The notes under the pieces: generated by a model
The model's database searches: none
What the model saw: only the letters and a program-made list of their open reading frames with translations
What the model was told of the DNA's origin: nothing
Assembly: GCA_036556965.1 (NCBI GenBank)
Contig: DATBIO010000119.1
Coordinates: 1-25,693, forward strand
Origin: DATBIO01 sp036556965
Lineage (GTDB): Bacteria; Acidobacteriota; Vicinamibacteria; Fen-336
Length of the DNA: 25,693 nt
Direction: 5' to 3'
Shown: positions 1 through 6,312 of the stretch, in pieces
How the letters are laid out: the number at the start of each line of letters is the position of its first letter
How positions within the stretch are numbered: position 1 is the stretch's first letter
Made by a program: the position numbers and the translations under genes

Positions 1-555
1 CTGCACGCGGTGGAGCAGGACGGAGGTGAGCGCGGACTGCGCCTGGCGGGCCAGCGTCTCCACGAAGTCCCGGTCCTCGGGCCCGAAGGGCGCGCGCGAC
101 GGGCGCTCGCCCACCGCGAGCATGCCCACCCGGTCCCCCACCCCGAAGGGGACGACCAGGGCCAGGCGCGCGCGCCGCAGCTCGTCGCGCAGCGGCCCGG
201 GCGGCAGGTCCTCCACGTCGCGGGCGCCCTCCGCGAGGGCGGCCAGGGCCCCCGCCGCCTCCTCCAGGGAGAAGACGGGGGCGGTGGTGCCCGCCCCGCG
301 CTCGTGCACGCAGCGCAGCCCGTCGGGGGCCTCCAGGTAGAGGGCGCAGCGCGTGACCATGAGCTGTCCCATGAGGGTGGAGGTGAGGAGCTCCCGGATG
401 CCGTCCTCGTCGGAGGTGAGGGCCAGCTCGCGCGTGACGTCGAGGACGTTGCGCAGCTGGAACACGGTCAGGGAGAGGCGCTCGTTGAGGCGGCGCAGCT
501 CCGCCGCCGCCTCCGCGGGCTTCGCGGGGAGGGCGGGGGAAGGCTCAGGACGCAT
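1..555 (-). CDS. GAF-domain protein, N-terminal part (cut by window edge)
   Basis: This leftward reading frame starts at an ATG at 555, runs open to base 1 and continues outside the window, so only about 185 residues are visible. After a Pro/Ala-rich start comes a helical segment (LRRLNERLSLTVFQLRNVLD) and then a GAF-like domain with the usual late motifs (VVPFGVGDRVGMLAVGE, then FGPEDRDFVETLARQAQSAL). GAF domains bind small ligands or act as dimerising signal-input modules. The start overlaps the end of the upstream anti-sigma kinase gene by 11 nt, so the two are probably co-translated. In Rsb-type partner-switching modules the third gene is often a GAF protein with a C-terminal SpoIIE/PP2C phosphatase, which would reset the STAS antagonist. 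That domain would lie beyond the window, so the phosphatase role is inference only; a GGDEF or histidine kinase output is equally possible. Confidence 0.75.
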   Translation of the reverse strand, partial: MRPEPSPALPAKPAEAAAELRRLNERLSLTVFQLRNVLDVTRELALTSDEDGIRELLTSTLMGQLMVTRCALYLEAPDGLRCVHERGAGTTAPVFSLEEAAGALAALAEGARDVEDLPPGPLRDELRRARLALVVPFGVGDRVGMLAVGERPSRAPFGPEDRDFVETLARQAQSALTSVLLHRVQ

Positions 556-1021
556 TCGCGGAGAGGGCCGTGCGGCGCTTCACCATGCAGCAGACGTTGC
601 GCCGGGCGGAGCGCCGGAAGGTCACGGAGTCCATGATCTTCTCCATGAGGTGGACGCCCAGGCCGCCCGTCCGGCGCTCGGTCACGTAGCGGCCCAGGTC
701 CACGTCGGGCATGCGGCGCGGGTCCACCATGCGCCCCGTGTCCACCACCTCGATGCGCAGCTCGTCGCCTCGCACGTCGAAGCGGATCTCCACCGTGCGC
801 CCGTGCTCCCCGCCGTAGGCGTGCTCGATGACGTTGGTGGTGGCCTCGTCCACGGCCAGGGCCAGGCGCTCCGCCACCCCGTCCTCGAAGCCCGCCTGCT
901 CGGCCATGCGCTTGGTCAGGTCGCGCACCAGGCCCAGGAAGGAGGTCTCGCTGGGCACGCAGAGGACGATGAGCGGACGCGCCGGGCGGCGCTTCGCGGC
1001 GGTGGCCTTGCGCCCCCGCAC
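545..1021 (-). CDS. RsbW/SpoIIAB-type anti-sigma factor kinase (HATPase)
   Basis: This is a single-domain GHKL ATPase of about 158 residues, the size of RsbW/SpoIIAB serine kinases, which hold a sigma factor or other target and phosphorylate a STAS antagonist. The N box is DEATTNVIEHAY, the G1 box VVDTGRMVDP and the G2 box RTGGLGVHLM, all expected for ATP binding. There is no sensor or membrane segment. I chose the GTG at 1021 because a GAGGA stretch lies 8 nt upstream and the start then follows the STAS stop by 1 nt. A GTG at 1048 would extend the protein by 9 residues but overlap the STAS gene and lacks a ribosome binding site. The gene is sandwiched between the STAS gene and a GAF gene, the classic partner-switching order. 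No sigma factor gene is visible, so its client is unknown and may not be a sigma factor. Confidence 0.88.
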   Translation of the reverse strand: MRGRKATAAKRRPARPLIVLCVPSETSFLGLVRDLTKRMAEQAGFEDGVAERLALAVDEATTNVIEHAYGGEHGRTVEIRFDVRGDELRIEVVDTGRMVDPRRMPDVDLGRYVTERRTGGLGVHLMEKIMDSVTFRRSARRNVCCMVKRRTALSANAS

Positions 1022-1022
1022 C

Positions 1023-1388
1023 TCAGGAGTCCTCGCGCCCGTCGGCACGGAAGCTGGCCACCGCCTCCGCCTCGGAGGGGAAGATCCGGTAGAGGTGGTG
1101 GAAGCCGAGGATCTCGAAGATGTGGAGGACGCTCTCGCTCAGGCCGCAGAGGCGGAGGTCGCCTCCGTGCTCGCGGATCTCCTCGATGGCTCCCATCATC
1201 GCGCCCAGGCCCGCGCTGGCGATGTACTGCAGCCCGACCGCGTTCACCACCAGCTTGAAGCGCTCCTGGCGCAGCGCGCTGCGGATCTCGCTCTCGAAGG
1301 CGCGCGCGGTGTGCGCGTTGATGTAGCCCTTCGGGTAGAGGACGGCCACGTCGCCCACATGCCGCGTCTCGACCTGGAGCTCGTTCAC
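1023..1388 (-). CDS. STAS-domain anti-sigma factor antagonist (RsbV/SpoIIAA type)
   Basis: The product is a 121-residue single STAS domain. The segment YIASAGLGAM (residues 55-64) matches the conserved loop and helix of SpoIIAA and RsbV. Ser58 aligns with the serine phosphorylated by the partner kinase, while the aspartate that usually precedes it is alanine here. In known systems the unphosphorylated antagonist sequesters the HATPase kinase and frees the sigma factor. The start is a GTG at 1388 with GAGGAG 7 nt upstream. The kinase gene follows directly, so the two proteins are very likely partners. A TATAGT hexamer at 1413-1418 could be the -10 element of its own promoter, but no good -35 accompanies it and the gene may also be read from ribF. 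Family assignment is firm; the biological response controlled is unknown. Confidence 0.9.
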   Translation of the reverse strand: MNELQVETRHVGDVAVLYPKGYINAHTARAFESEIRSALRQERFKLVVNAVGLQYIASAGLGAMMGAIEEIREHGGDLRLCGLSESVLHIFEILGFHHLYRIFPSEAEAVASFRADGREDS

Positions 1389-1412
1389 CGTGGGCTCCTC
1401 GTTCCTGCCGCG

Positions 1413-1418
1413 ACTATA
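1413..1418 (-). promoter_or_regulatory. possible -10 element upstream of the STAS gene
   Basis: On the minus strand the hexamer TATAGT matches the sigma-70 -10 consensus at 5 of 6 positions. It lies about 25 nt before the GTG start in an otherwise extremely GC-rich gap. No convincing -35 hexamer is found 16-18 nt upstream, so this could be chance or belong to an alternative sigma factor. It is the only AT-rich patch in the ribF-STAS gap. Confidence 0.3.
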
Positions 1419-1439
1419 GCTTGCGGGCCGCCGCGGCCG

Positions 1440-2369
1440 CTACCCGACGCCCAGAAGTCGTTGCACCTCAGCCACATCCGCCTTGATCTGCCGCACCAGC
1501 GCCCCGGCGTCGGGAAACGCCGTCTCGCCGCGCACGCGCGCCGCGAACGACAGCTCGAGGCGCCGGCCGTACAGGTCGCCCGCGAAGCCGACGAGGTGGG
1601 CCTCCACCAGGGTGTCCCCGCCGCCGAAGGTCGGCCTGCGGCCGACGTTGACCGCCGCCGGCCAGCGCTGGTCTCCGTCCTCCACCTTCGCCCAGCACGC
1701 GTAGACGCCGAGGGCGGGCAGCGCCTCGCTGGCGGGGCGGACGTTGGCGGTGGGCACGCCGAGCGTGCGCCCGCGGCCGGCCCCCTCCACCACCTCCCCT
1801 TCGAGGGCGAACGGCCGGCCGAGGAGGACGCGGGCCTCGTCCACCGCGCCCTTCTCCAGCGCCGCGCGCACGCGGGTGCTGCTGACGGGCGCGCCGCCCT
1901 CGGTAGCGGCGGGCACCGCGCGCACGGTGAACCCGAGGGCGCCCCCGAGGGCCACGAGCAGGGGGACGTCGCCCGCCCTCCCGCGCCCGAAGCGGAAGCC
2001 CTCGCCCACCACCACCGCGCGCGCGGCCAGCGCCCCGGCCAGGAACGTGCGCGCGAAGGCCTCGGGCGCGAGGGCGGCCACCTCCCGCGTGAAGGACAGC
2101 ACGGCAATGCAGTCCACCCCGAGCGCGGCCAGGGCCGCCTCCTTCTGGCGGGCGCTCATCAGGCGCGCGGGCGCCCCGCTCCCCACCACCGCCTCCGGGT
2201 GGGGGTCGAAGGTGAGGACGACGGAGGGGGCCCCCAGCTCCCGGCCCACGGCCACCGTCGCGCGCACGAGGGCCTGGTGCCCACGGTGCACGCCGTCGAA
2301 GTTGCCGACGGTCAGGGCCGCGGTGCGGGCGGCGGGCGCCCCTGCGCTCGTGAGCCGGACGACCTCCAC
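1440..2369 (-). CDS. ribF: bifunctional riboflavin kinase / FAD synthetase
   Basis: RibF phosphorylates riboflavin to FMN and adenylylates FMN to FAD. The 309-residue product has the normal bacterial two-domain layout. The N-terminal nucleotidyltransferase domain carries GNFDGVHRGH (residues 22-31), GEGFRFGRGRAGD and VSSTRVR. The C-terminal flavokinase domain carries GRTLGVPTANV, AAVNVGRRPTFGGG and the VEAHL segment that supplies the catalytic glutamate. I placed the start at the GTG at 2369, which begins eight bases after the upstream PATAN gene ends and gives the short lead-in normal for RibF; the frame extends further upstream but only inside that gene. The close spacing suggests co-transcription with the PATAN gene. 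RibF is a housekeeping enzyme, so its place between two signalling genes need not be functional. Confidence 0.95.
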   Translation of the reverse strand: MEVVRLTSAGAPAARTAALTVGNFDGVHRGHQALVRATVAVGRELGAPSVVLTFDPHPEAVVGSGAPARLMSARQKEAALAALGVDCIAVLSFTREVAALAPEAFARTFLAGALAARAVVVGEGFRFGRGRAGDVPLLVALGGALGFTVRAVPAATEGGAPVSSTRVRAALEKGAVDEARVLLGRPFALEGEVVEGAGRGRTLGVPTANVRPASEALPALGVYACWAKVEDGDQRWPAAVNVGRRPTFGGGDTLVEAHLVGFAGDLYGRRLELSFAARVRGETAFPDAGALVRQIKADVAEVQRLLGVG

Positions 2370-2377
2370 GCGCGCGT

Positions 2378-3583
2378 CTAGGGGGTGTCGTGCGGGATCG
2401 TGCGCTCGACGACGGTGGCGGCCAGGGGCCGGCCCGCGTCGTCCACCGCGCTCAGCAGGTAGCCGTCCTCGGTGTGCGCGTAGTGGAAGGGACGGGCCGC
2501 GGGGTCCTTCAGGTAGGCGGGGGCCACCAGGCTCAGTCCCGCCAGCTCGTCCAGGGTGGCGGGCAGGGTGCCGCGCATGACCTGGAAGGCCAGCACCGCG
2601 CGGTCCAGCCTCTCCAGGCGCGTCTGGGTGACGCTGGACATCAGACGCGAGTAGGACGCGCTGAGGAGGGGCGGGCGCCCCACCACCGCGAAGGGCGCAT
2701 CGCGGCGCACGAAGATGCCCAGGAGGGCGATGAGGGTGATGGCGGCGGCCAGGGCGTAGGCGGGGACGTCCGAGCGCTCGCTGGTCACGCTGCCGAGCTC
2801 GGTCTCGCGGGCGGCCCCCCGGCCCACCGTGCTGATCAGGTTCCGGTTCAGCAGGTCGAAGAGGGTGCGGCAGACCTCGAATTCGGTGACCCCGGTGGCG
2901 TCGATGATGGCCTGCACCGTGCGCGTGCCGTCCACGCGGCGGAAGATGTGCTCCTCGGCGGGGGTGAGCCGCACCTTGCCCGAGGCGGGAGCGCGCTTGG
3001 GCTCCCCCGCCCCCTCCTCCGCCGCCACCTCGATGTGGGCCGCGTCCACCACGGGGCGGAACACGATGTCCATGGAGGGGATCTTCTTCTCGATGATGGG
3101 CCACTCGTCCACCATCCGGATGCCTTCCATGAGGATGAAGTCCGCGCTCATGGGGCTCATGTAGTCGCGGTCGTACTCCACCTCGTCGGTGGGGGCGAAG
3201 TGGTACTCGCCGTCGCGCCAGCGGAAGACCTTGAAGACGATCTGCGACACCTGGACCTGCAGCGCGTCCTTCAGGTCCTTGTTGGTGATGTAGTTGTTGG
3301 TGGTGAGCACGTGCCCCAGGCGCTGCAGGGTCGCCTTCTGCGTCTGCAGCGCCTCCTCCAGCTTCTCCTTGCTGAGCTTGGCCTGCTTCACCAGCACGTT
3401 GCCCAGGCGGTCCTCCAGCCGCTTGGCGTCGGAGTCGGCGCTGACCACCATGCCGTTCTCGAAGGTGACGGTGACGTTCTCGCCCTCGTTCTTCAGGGTG
3501 AGGATGCCGGTCTTCCTCTGCAGCCCGATGAGCTGGAAGATGTCGGGAAGTCCGAAGTCCTTGATGGTGCCTTCAAGCGCCAT
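2378..3583 (-). CDS. PATAN/DUF4388 membrane protein with pseudopilin-like C-terminus
   Basis: The product has 401 residues. Residues 1 to about 165 are a PATAN/DUF4388 domain (MALEGTIKDFGLPDIFQLIG..., KTGILTL, GNVLVKQAKLS), a module found with receiver and GTPase-regulating proteins in Myxococcota and others. Residues 205-255 look like a small winged-helix segment (LTPAEEHIFRRVDGTRTV, then EFEVCRTLFDLLNRNLI). One membrane helix spans about 273-292. The last 100 residues (VTQTRLERLDRAVLAFQVMRG, then a LPATLDEL/YLKDPAARPFHY pattern) resemble the globular core of GspG-type pseudopilins. The topology would put the PATAN part in the cytoplasm and the tail outside. The ATG at 3583 has GAGGGG 8 nt upstream. 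The gene follows the TPR/zinc-finger membrane protein and precedes ribF. The leader contains two tandem copies of its own start region. The pseudopilin resemblance is my inference. Confidence 0.85.
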   Translation of the reverse strand: MALEGTIKDFGLPDIFQLIGLQRKTGILTLKNEGENVTVTFENGMVVSADSDAKRLEDRLGNVLVKQAKLSKEKLEEALQTQKATLQRLGHVLTTNNYITNKDLKDALQVQVSQIVFKVFRWRDGEYHFAPTDEVEYDRDYMSPMSADFILMEGIRMVDEWPIIEKKIPSMDIVFRPVVDAAHIEVAAEEGAGEPKRAPASGKVRLTPAEEHIFRRVDGTRTVQAIIDATGVTEFEVCRTLFDLLNRNLISTVGRGAARETELGSVTSERSDVPAYALAAAITLIALLGIFVRRDAPFAVVGRPPLLSASYSRLMSSVTQTRLERLDRAVLAFQVMRGTLPATLDELAGLSLVAPAYLKDPAARPFHYAHTEDGYLLSAVDDAGRPLAATVVERTIPHDTP

Positions 3584-3656
3584 GGCGCCATCCCCTCAAG
3601 GAGGGCGAGCCGGATCCACTCCGGCGAGCCCGAAAGACGGTGCCTTCGAGCGCCAT
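3573..3656 (-). other. short leader ORF repeating the start of the PATAN gene (copy A)
   Basis: A minus-strand ATG at 3656 opens a 27-codon frame beginning MALEGTVFRARRSGSGSPS. Its first five residues and the preceding GAGGGG at 8-nt spacing match the true start of the PATAN gene at 3583, and its stop overlaps that gene by 11 nt. It is probably a by-product of tandem duplication rather than a functional peptide, but it offers a ribosome a second intact start just upstream. Confidence 0.35.
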
Positions 3657-3658
3657 GG
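3601..3658. repeat. intergenic repeat copy A with hairpin
   Basis: This 58-bp unit recurs 102 bp downstream at 3703-3760 with three mismatches. It contains a hairpin at 3603-3631: GGGC, GA, GCCGGA, loop TCCAC, TCCGGC, GA, GCCC, so the two GA steps face each other as tandem G.A mismatches on the plus strand. Its right end (plus-strand TGCCTTCGAGCGCCATGG) is a copy of the first codons of the PATAN gene read in reverse. Confidence 0.9.
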
Positions 3659-3659
3659 A

Positions 3660-3758
3660 CTATTCCCCTCTCCGCATGGCGCGAAGGCACCATCCACTCA
3701 TAGAGGGCGAGCCGGATTCACTCCGGCGAGCCCGAAAGACGATGCCTTCGAGAGCCAT
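3660..3758 (-). other. short leader ORF repeating the start of the PATAN gene (copy B)
   Basis: A minus-strand ATG at 3758 opens a 32-codon frame beginning MALEGIVFRARRSESGSPS, nearly identical to copy A. It begins 3 nt after the TGA of the upstream TPR gene and ends with TAG 3 nt before the copy A start codon. Translation could in principle pass from one to the next. No evidence shows that the peptide is made. Confidence 0.3.
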
Positions 3759-3760
3759 GG
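3703..3760. repeat. intergenic repeat copy B with hairpin
   Basis: This is the second copy of the 58-bp unit, with the same hairpin at 3705-3733 (loop TTCAC). The only base change in the hairpin relative to copy A is in its loop. Between the copies, plus-strand CATGGCGCGAAGGCACC (3676-3692) is an inverted, 2-nt-shorter version of the same gene start, so copy A and this stretch can form a long imperfect hairpin. Confidence 0.9.
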
Positions 3761-3761
3761 G

Positions 3762-5711
3762 TCAGGCCGCCCTTCCGCGCCGCGGGCGCACGGGAAGCGT
3801 GAAATCGAGCTCCGGCTGCGTCCGGTTGGCGACGACGTAGATCCCGAGCAACAGCACGCCCGCCAGGGCCAGCGCCGCCGTGGAGGCCGGCCCGGGGGCG
3901 GCCTCCGTCACGGGGAGCAGCCGGCCGGCGAGCAGGCACAGGCTCAGGATCAGGGCCCAGCCGAAGAGGAGGGCCAGGCCCATCACCGTGCGCTGCAGGT
4001 AGGCGTGGCCGGTGCCGGGGGCGAGCAGGGACAGGATGCGGAAGATCCAGTCCCGCCGCTGGTCCTCCTTCTGGACCTCCAGGAGCTTCTGGTTGCGGGC
4101 GGGCCCGCTCACGCCGTCGCGCACGACGAAGAGGTGGTAGCACTGCGTGCACAGGCCGGCGGAGGCGGCGCCCAGGTGGCAGCGCCGGCAGAACGGCGTG
4201 CCGCACTTGAGGCAGCGCATGGTGAACATGCGCGGCCCGCGCCAGCGCGCGCTGGCCACGACCACCACCACGAAGAGGACCAGGAAGGCGGCGAAGCGGT
4301 TGAACAGGGAAGAGACGGCGAAGGCCCGGGGGGGCACGGCGGCCCCGCGGCCGGACACGTTGTCCATCTTGATGCCGCGGGGGGCGCCCGCGAACTTCGC
4401 CCACAGGTCCTCCGCGGAGAGGCCGAGGTCCACCACCGCGTAGTCGCCCTTGTCGTAGCGCCAGGTGCCGTCGTACTCGCGCACCAGCGAGCTGGACAGG
4501 CGGTCGGCGTGCTCGCGCGCCTCGTCCGCCGGCTGCCGCTCGAAGCGCTGCAGGTAGGCCAGCGACAGGTTGTAGTAGAGCGTGGCCGCCACGCTGGTGG
4601 GCGGGCTCTTCTCGATGCCCTGCCGGTAACGCGTGATGGCGGCCTGGAACTCGCCCTGGGCGAACTCCAGGTTGGCCATGTTGTTCAGCGCCACGTGGTC
4701 GTCCGCGTCGCGCCTCAGCAGCTCGCCGTACACCCCCGCCGCTTCCTCGTAGCGTCCGGCCTTCTTGTAGTGCGTGGCCAGCATGTAGCGGAGGTCGCGG
4801 TCGTCGGGATGGGCGACGATGGCCTCCTCCAGGGCCAGGATGGCGCGCGCGTCGGCCGAGCTCTCCAGGGCCAGCACTCCCGCGCGGAAGAGCGGGTTCT
4901 GGCGGGCCAGCACGCGCTCGTCCAGGGCGGAGGCGAACGGGCCCACGGCCAGGCCGGCCACGGCCAGCAGCCCCGACACCACCTTCTCCGTGAGGGTCAT
5001 GTAGCCGAAGAGGACGGCCAGCCACCACAGCGGCAGCCACCCGAATCCCTGGAAGGTGAGCGCGGGCAGGAGCAGGATCACGGCCCACGCCGCGATGGCG
5101 GGGGCGCGGCCGCGCACGGGGCCGAGCTTCTCCTCCAGGTCGTGCAACAACAGGGCGCCGTGGCGGAGGAGGAGGGCGAGGGCGAACAGCACGAGGGCCA
5201 CGAAGGCCGCCAGCATGGTCGCGGGCAGGATGACCGTGGCCAGGTGGTGCCGGCCCTGCACGGTGCGCCCGCGCGCGACGAAACCCTCGACCACGTGCCG
5301 GGCGGCCGACACCAGGCCCAGGGGCCCGCGCTTGCCCGCCGCGCGCGCCAGGCCGAAGTGCGCGTCGGGCAGGGCGGGGTCCAGGACGAGGGCCTCCCGG
5401 AAGGCCTCCTCGGCCTTGCTGCGCTCTCCCGCCGCCAGGCGCTCGAAGCCCTGGCCCACGCGGGCCAGTGCGAACGGCTCCAGGCTCCGGATGTTCCGCT
5501 CCACGCGCAGGCGCCGGATCTCGCGCAGGGTGCTGCCCGCGGTGGCGGAGTCCCCCTTCTGCTCGGCCTTCTTGTAGGCGCTCCAGAGGGCCTCGAAGCT
5601 GTTGCCGGCGGGAGGGCGCGTGGCCCGCAGGTCGATGACCTTGTTCGCCTGGGCCGCCGACGCCGCCACGGGCGCCGCCATGACGAGCACGGCGACGAGG
5701 GTCCTGATCAC
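3762..5711 (-). CDS. TPR-repeat multi-pass membrane protein with six-cysteine zinc-finger segment
   Basis: The product has 649 residues. An N-terminal signal-like segment (residues 1-20, ending ASAA) is followed by a helical region with a TPR-like pair (EEAFREALVLDPALPDAHFGLARA, about 100-124). Membrane helices lie near 157-182, 205-220, 224-240 and 245-261, and a TPR array near 290-395 (EEAIVAHPDDRDLRYMLATHY, then YEEAAGVYGELLRRDADDHV). A further helix lies at 468-487. Six cysteines follow in CxxC pairs (C500/C503, C508/C511, C521/C524), a zinc-ribbon or B-box-like pattern, and two more helices near 573-599 and 608-627. I do not recognise a named family. The start is a GTG at 5711 whose bases overlap the upstream DUF1844 stop by 4 nt. 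With DUF1844 and the PATAN gene it looks like one transcription unit. A scaffold role is a guess. Confidence 0.85.
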   Translation of the reverse strand: MIRTLVAVLVMAAPVAASAAQANKVIDLRATRPPAGNSFEALWSAYKKAEQKGDSATAGSTLREIRRLRVERNIRSLEPFALARVGQGFERLAAGERSKAEEAFREALVLDPALPDAHFGLARAAGKRGPLGLVSAARHVVEGFVARGRTVQGRHHLATVILPATMLAAFVALVLFALALLLRHGALLLHDLEEKLGPVRGRAPAIAAWAVILLLPALTFQGFGWLPLWWLAVLFGYMTLTEKVVSGLLAVAGLAVGPFASALDERVLARQNPLFRAGVLALESSADARAILALEEAIVAHPDDRDLRYMLATHYKKAGRYEEAAGVYGELLRRDADDHVALNNMANLEFAQGEFQAAITRYRQGIEKSPPTSVAATLYYNLSLAYLQRFERQPADEAREHADRLSSSLVREYDGTWRYDKGDYAVVDLGLSAEDLWAKFAGAPRGIKMDNVSGRGAAVPPRAFAVSSLFNRFAAFLVLFVVVVVASARWRGPRMFTMRCLKCGTPFCRRCHLGAASAGLCTQCYHLFVVRDGVSGPARNQKLLEVQKEDQRRDWIFRILSLLAPGTGHAYLQRTVMGLALLFGWALILSLCLLAGRLLPVTEAAPGPASTAALALAGVLLLGIYVVANRTQPELDFTLPVRPRRGRAA

Positions 5712-6151
5712 CGCCCCCCCATCCGTTTCACGTAGCGCAGCCGCAGGTCGTACAGCAGCGCCTCGAGCACGCGGTCCTCCTCCGGCGTGCGGCGCCCCTG
5801 GGTCTTGGTCGCCAGCTCCTCGAGCAGGTCGATCACGTCGCGGGCGCCCTCCAGGTCGGGCGGGAGCGGCTCCTCACCGGGCACGGCCAGGTCGCCCAGC
5901 AGGAGACCGGCCTGGGTTCCCAGGGAGAGCAGGAGCGCGCTGAAGTCGAACCGTTCCGCCCGGCCGCGGCGGGCGGCGGGCGGTGCGAAGTCGTCCCCCG
6001 CGCGCGGCTCGGGCGCGCCATCAGGCGTTTGGGCGGCGGAAGGAGCGTCGGGCGGCGCGGGCACCGCGTCGGGCTCCCCGTCTCGCACCTCTCCTTCGGC
6101 AGTGAAGTGGCGTCGGTCGGTGACCGTGAAGCTCTTCTTCTCGTCACTCAT
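5708..6151 (-). CDS. DUF1844 family protein
   Basis: The product has 147 residues. The first 65 are polar and Pro/Ala-rich (low complexity); the DUF1844 core follows at about 67-145: FDFSALLLSLGTQAGLLLGD, then LEGARDVIDLLEELATKTQG and TPEEDRVLEALLYDLRLRYV. The family is small, soluble and helical, of unknown function, widespread in Acidobacteriota, Planctomycetota and Deltaproteobacteria-like lineages. The ATG at 6151 is used; the stop overlaps the next gene's GTG as GTGA, implying translational coupling to the TPR/zinc-finger membrane protein. A TACTAT hexamer at 6189-6194 on the minus strand, about 38 nt upstream, may be a -10 element, so this gene probably heads the operon running to ribF. 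Confidence 0.88.
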   Translation of the reverse strand: MSDEKKSFTVTDRRHFTAEGEVRDGEPDAVPAPPDAPSAAQTPDGAPEPRAGDDFAPPAARRGRAERFDFSALLLSLGTQAGLLLGDLAVPGEEPLPPDLEGARDVIDLLEELATKTQGRRTPEEDRVLEALLYDLRLRYVKRMGGR

Positions 6152-6288
6152 TGAGACCCGTGAGAAGGGCAGGGCGCGCCGCGGCCGGATAGTAGCACAC
6201 GCGCCGGAGGTTCAGGCTACGGAACGGCTTAGCAGAATCCGGACGCTCCCCGAGGAGGCCGGCGCCGGCCTCGCGAAAGGGGTGTCCG

Positions 6289-6309
6289 GGCCCGCTTCGG
6301 AGGCGGGCC
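6289..6309 (-). terminator. weak hairpin after comEC
   Basis: A perfect 7-bp GC stem (GGCCCGC/GCGGGCC) with a 7-nt loop starts 3 nt past the comEC stop codon. No T-run follows on the minus strand, so it is not a textbook intrinsic terminator. It may only pause transcription or protect the 3' end. The rest of the 161-bp gap (6152-6312) holds only the candidate -10 of the DUF1844 gene. Confidence 0.3.
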
Positions 6310-6312
6310 GGC

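Noticed and set aside
3573..3760. CRISPR-like array
   Set aside because: Only two direct copies with a 44-bp unlike spacer, hairpin arms and gene-start fragments; no cas genes.
3294..5735. Long open frame on the plus strand opposite the TPR gene
   Set aside because: Its translation is compositionally biased (His, Arg, Gly, Gln) with no motif, and it lies opposite a minus-strand gene with clear domains; high GC content removes stop codons from antisense frames.
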